Source: Coptodactyla brooksi (Eukaryota; Arthropoda; Insecta; Coleoptera; Scarabaeidae). Taken from it: DNA of 31,077 nt. Under the pieces are notes generated by a model. That model was not told the DNA's origin and did not search any database. It saw only the letters and a list, made by a program, of their open reading frames with translations. How positions within the stretch are numbered: the first letter of the stretch is position 1; each line of letters begins with the position of its first letter. Both the position numbers and the translations under genes were made by a program. Below are positions 30,505-31,077 of the stretch, piece by piece. The stretch covers positions 1-31,077 of the forward strand of contig JAWQRM010000098.1 of NCBI GenBank assembly GCA_033557675.1. Direction: 5' to 3'.

Positions 30505-30800
30505 TGGTAAAAATTAGCTAGCCAAAAAACAAGTTAGCTAAAGACATTAGTTAGCTAAAAAAACTAGTTAGCTAAAAATAAGTTAACCAAAAAATTAGTT
30601 AGCTAAGAAACTAGTCGGCTAAAAATAGTTATCTAAAAAAGAATACTTAGCTAAAAATGGTTAACTAAAAGTTAGGTAAAACTAGTTAGCTAAAAAATAT
30701 TAGTTACATAGGAGATCTAGTTAGCTAAACGATCGTTAGTTACAAAATTGGTTAAAAATGTAGTTAGCCAAAAATTAGCAAAAAATTAGCTACCCAAAAA
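30505..30800. repeat. Degenerate tandem array of ~13-15-bp TTAGCTAAAAA units
   Basis: About 20 units of the type (A/C)TAGTTAGCTAAAAA follow one another with variable spacer length (for example AAGTTAGCTAAAGAC, TTAGTTAGCTAAAAAAAC, CTAGTTAGCTAAAAATA). Each unit has the self-complementary core TTAGCTAA. No frame is open through it. Confidence 0.8.
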
Positions 30801-31032
30801 TAAATTTTAAAATCAACTAAAACCTCTAAAGCAACTAAAACCTTCAAAATCAATAGTATATAATAATACTATATGAAAAGAATTTCCTGTTTGTAATTAC
30901 GTCAACAGTTCTATTAAAACAAAAGCTATAATTACTGAAATGTCAAAATTTTGAAGTTAGGAAAGTAAAAATTCTTCAAACGTAGCAAATAATAACAATT
31001 ATATAACAAATTAATTTAATAATATAAACAAT

Positions 31033-31056
<24 letters not shown>
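31033..31056. repeat. (TA)12 microsatellite
   Basis: An uninterrupted TA run near the window end. Confidence 0.9.
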
Positions 31057-31063
<7 letters not shown>

Positions 31064-31077
31064 TAATTAATAATATA

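Noticed and set aside
30505..30800. A CRISPR array
   Set aside because: The units are degenerate, 13-15 bp, without constant-length unique spacers, and the DNA is eukaryotic.

Overview
The window looks like arthropod nuclear DNA, most likely insect. It is AT-rich. Coding sequence is split by short introns of 54-62 bp with GT..AG ends, and eukaryotic housekeeping genes lie among many decayed transposons (Tigger/pogo, mariner, piggyBac, hAT, jockey-like LINE, Penelope-like, tRNA-derived SINE). The order of insect cannot be fixed from the sequence.

1-6.8 kb holds the 3' part of a glycogen branching enzyme gene (GBE1, + strand): six exons, about 654 residues, all catalytic motifs intact. Its 3.4-kb intron carries a nearly whole but dead Tigger element with terminal inverted repeats, plus a mariner fragment. 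6.8-8.2 kb holds, on the - strand, three exons of an arrestin-domain (ARRDC-like) gene assembled by hand from splice sites and reading frame. It is tail-to-tail with GBE1, and the two predicted 3' ends overlap or touch. 9.1-9.7 kb holds the last exon and 3' UTR of the NEDD8-conjugating enzyme Ubc12/UBE2M (- strand). Its upstream exons, and the N-terminal half of the arrestin gene, were not found.

9.8-31 kb is a gene-poor repeat landscape: tRNA-derived SINE pieces, hAT, piggyBac, five mariner fragments across the whole window, jockey-like LINE pieces, a 25.1-28.1 kb nest of Tigger, mariner and a Penelope-like retroelement (RT with YVDD plus a GIY-YIG remnant), several perfect or near-perfect hairpins, a tandem TTAGCTAAAAA-like array, and two GC/CpG-rich blocks with homeodomain-type TAATTA motifs that look like regulatory DNA.

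The most interesting structural signal is a pair of fold-back repeats (14.24-14.40 and 17.88-18.15 kb) carrying type-I hammerhead-ribozyme-like sequences. One, at 18,045-18,095 on the + strand, has an intact conserved core. Another lies in opposite orientation in the same fold-back. They resemble the ribozyme-bearing terminal repeats of Penelope-like elements, and a Penelope-like element is present in the same window.

The genes are not an operon. GBE1 (glycogen synthesis), the arrestin-like adaptor (probably receptor trafficking) and Ubc12 (cullin neddylation) are independent neighbours.
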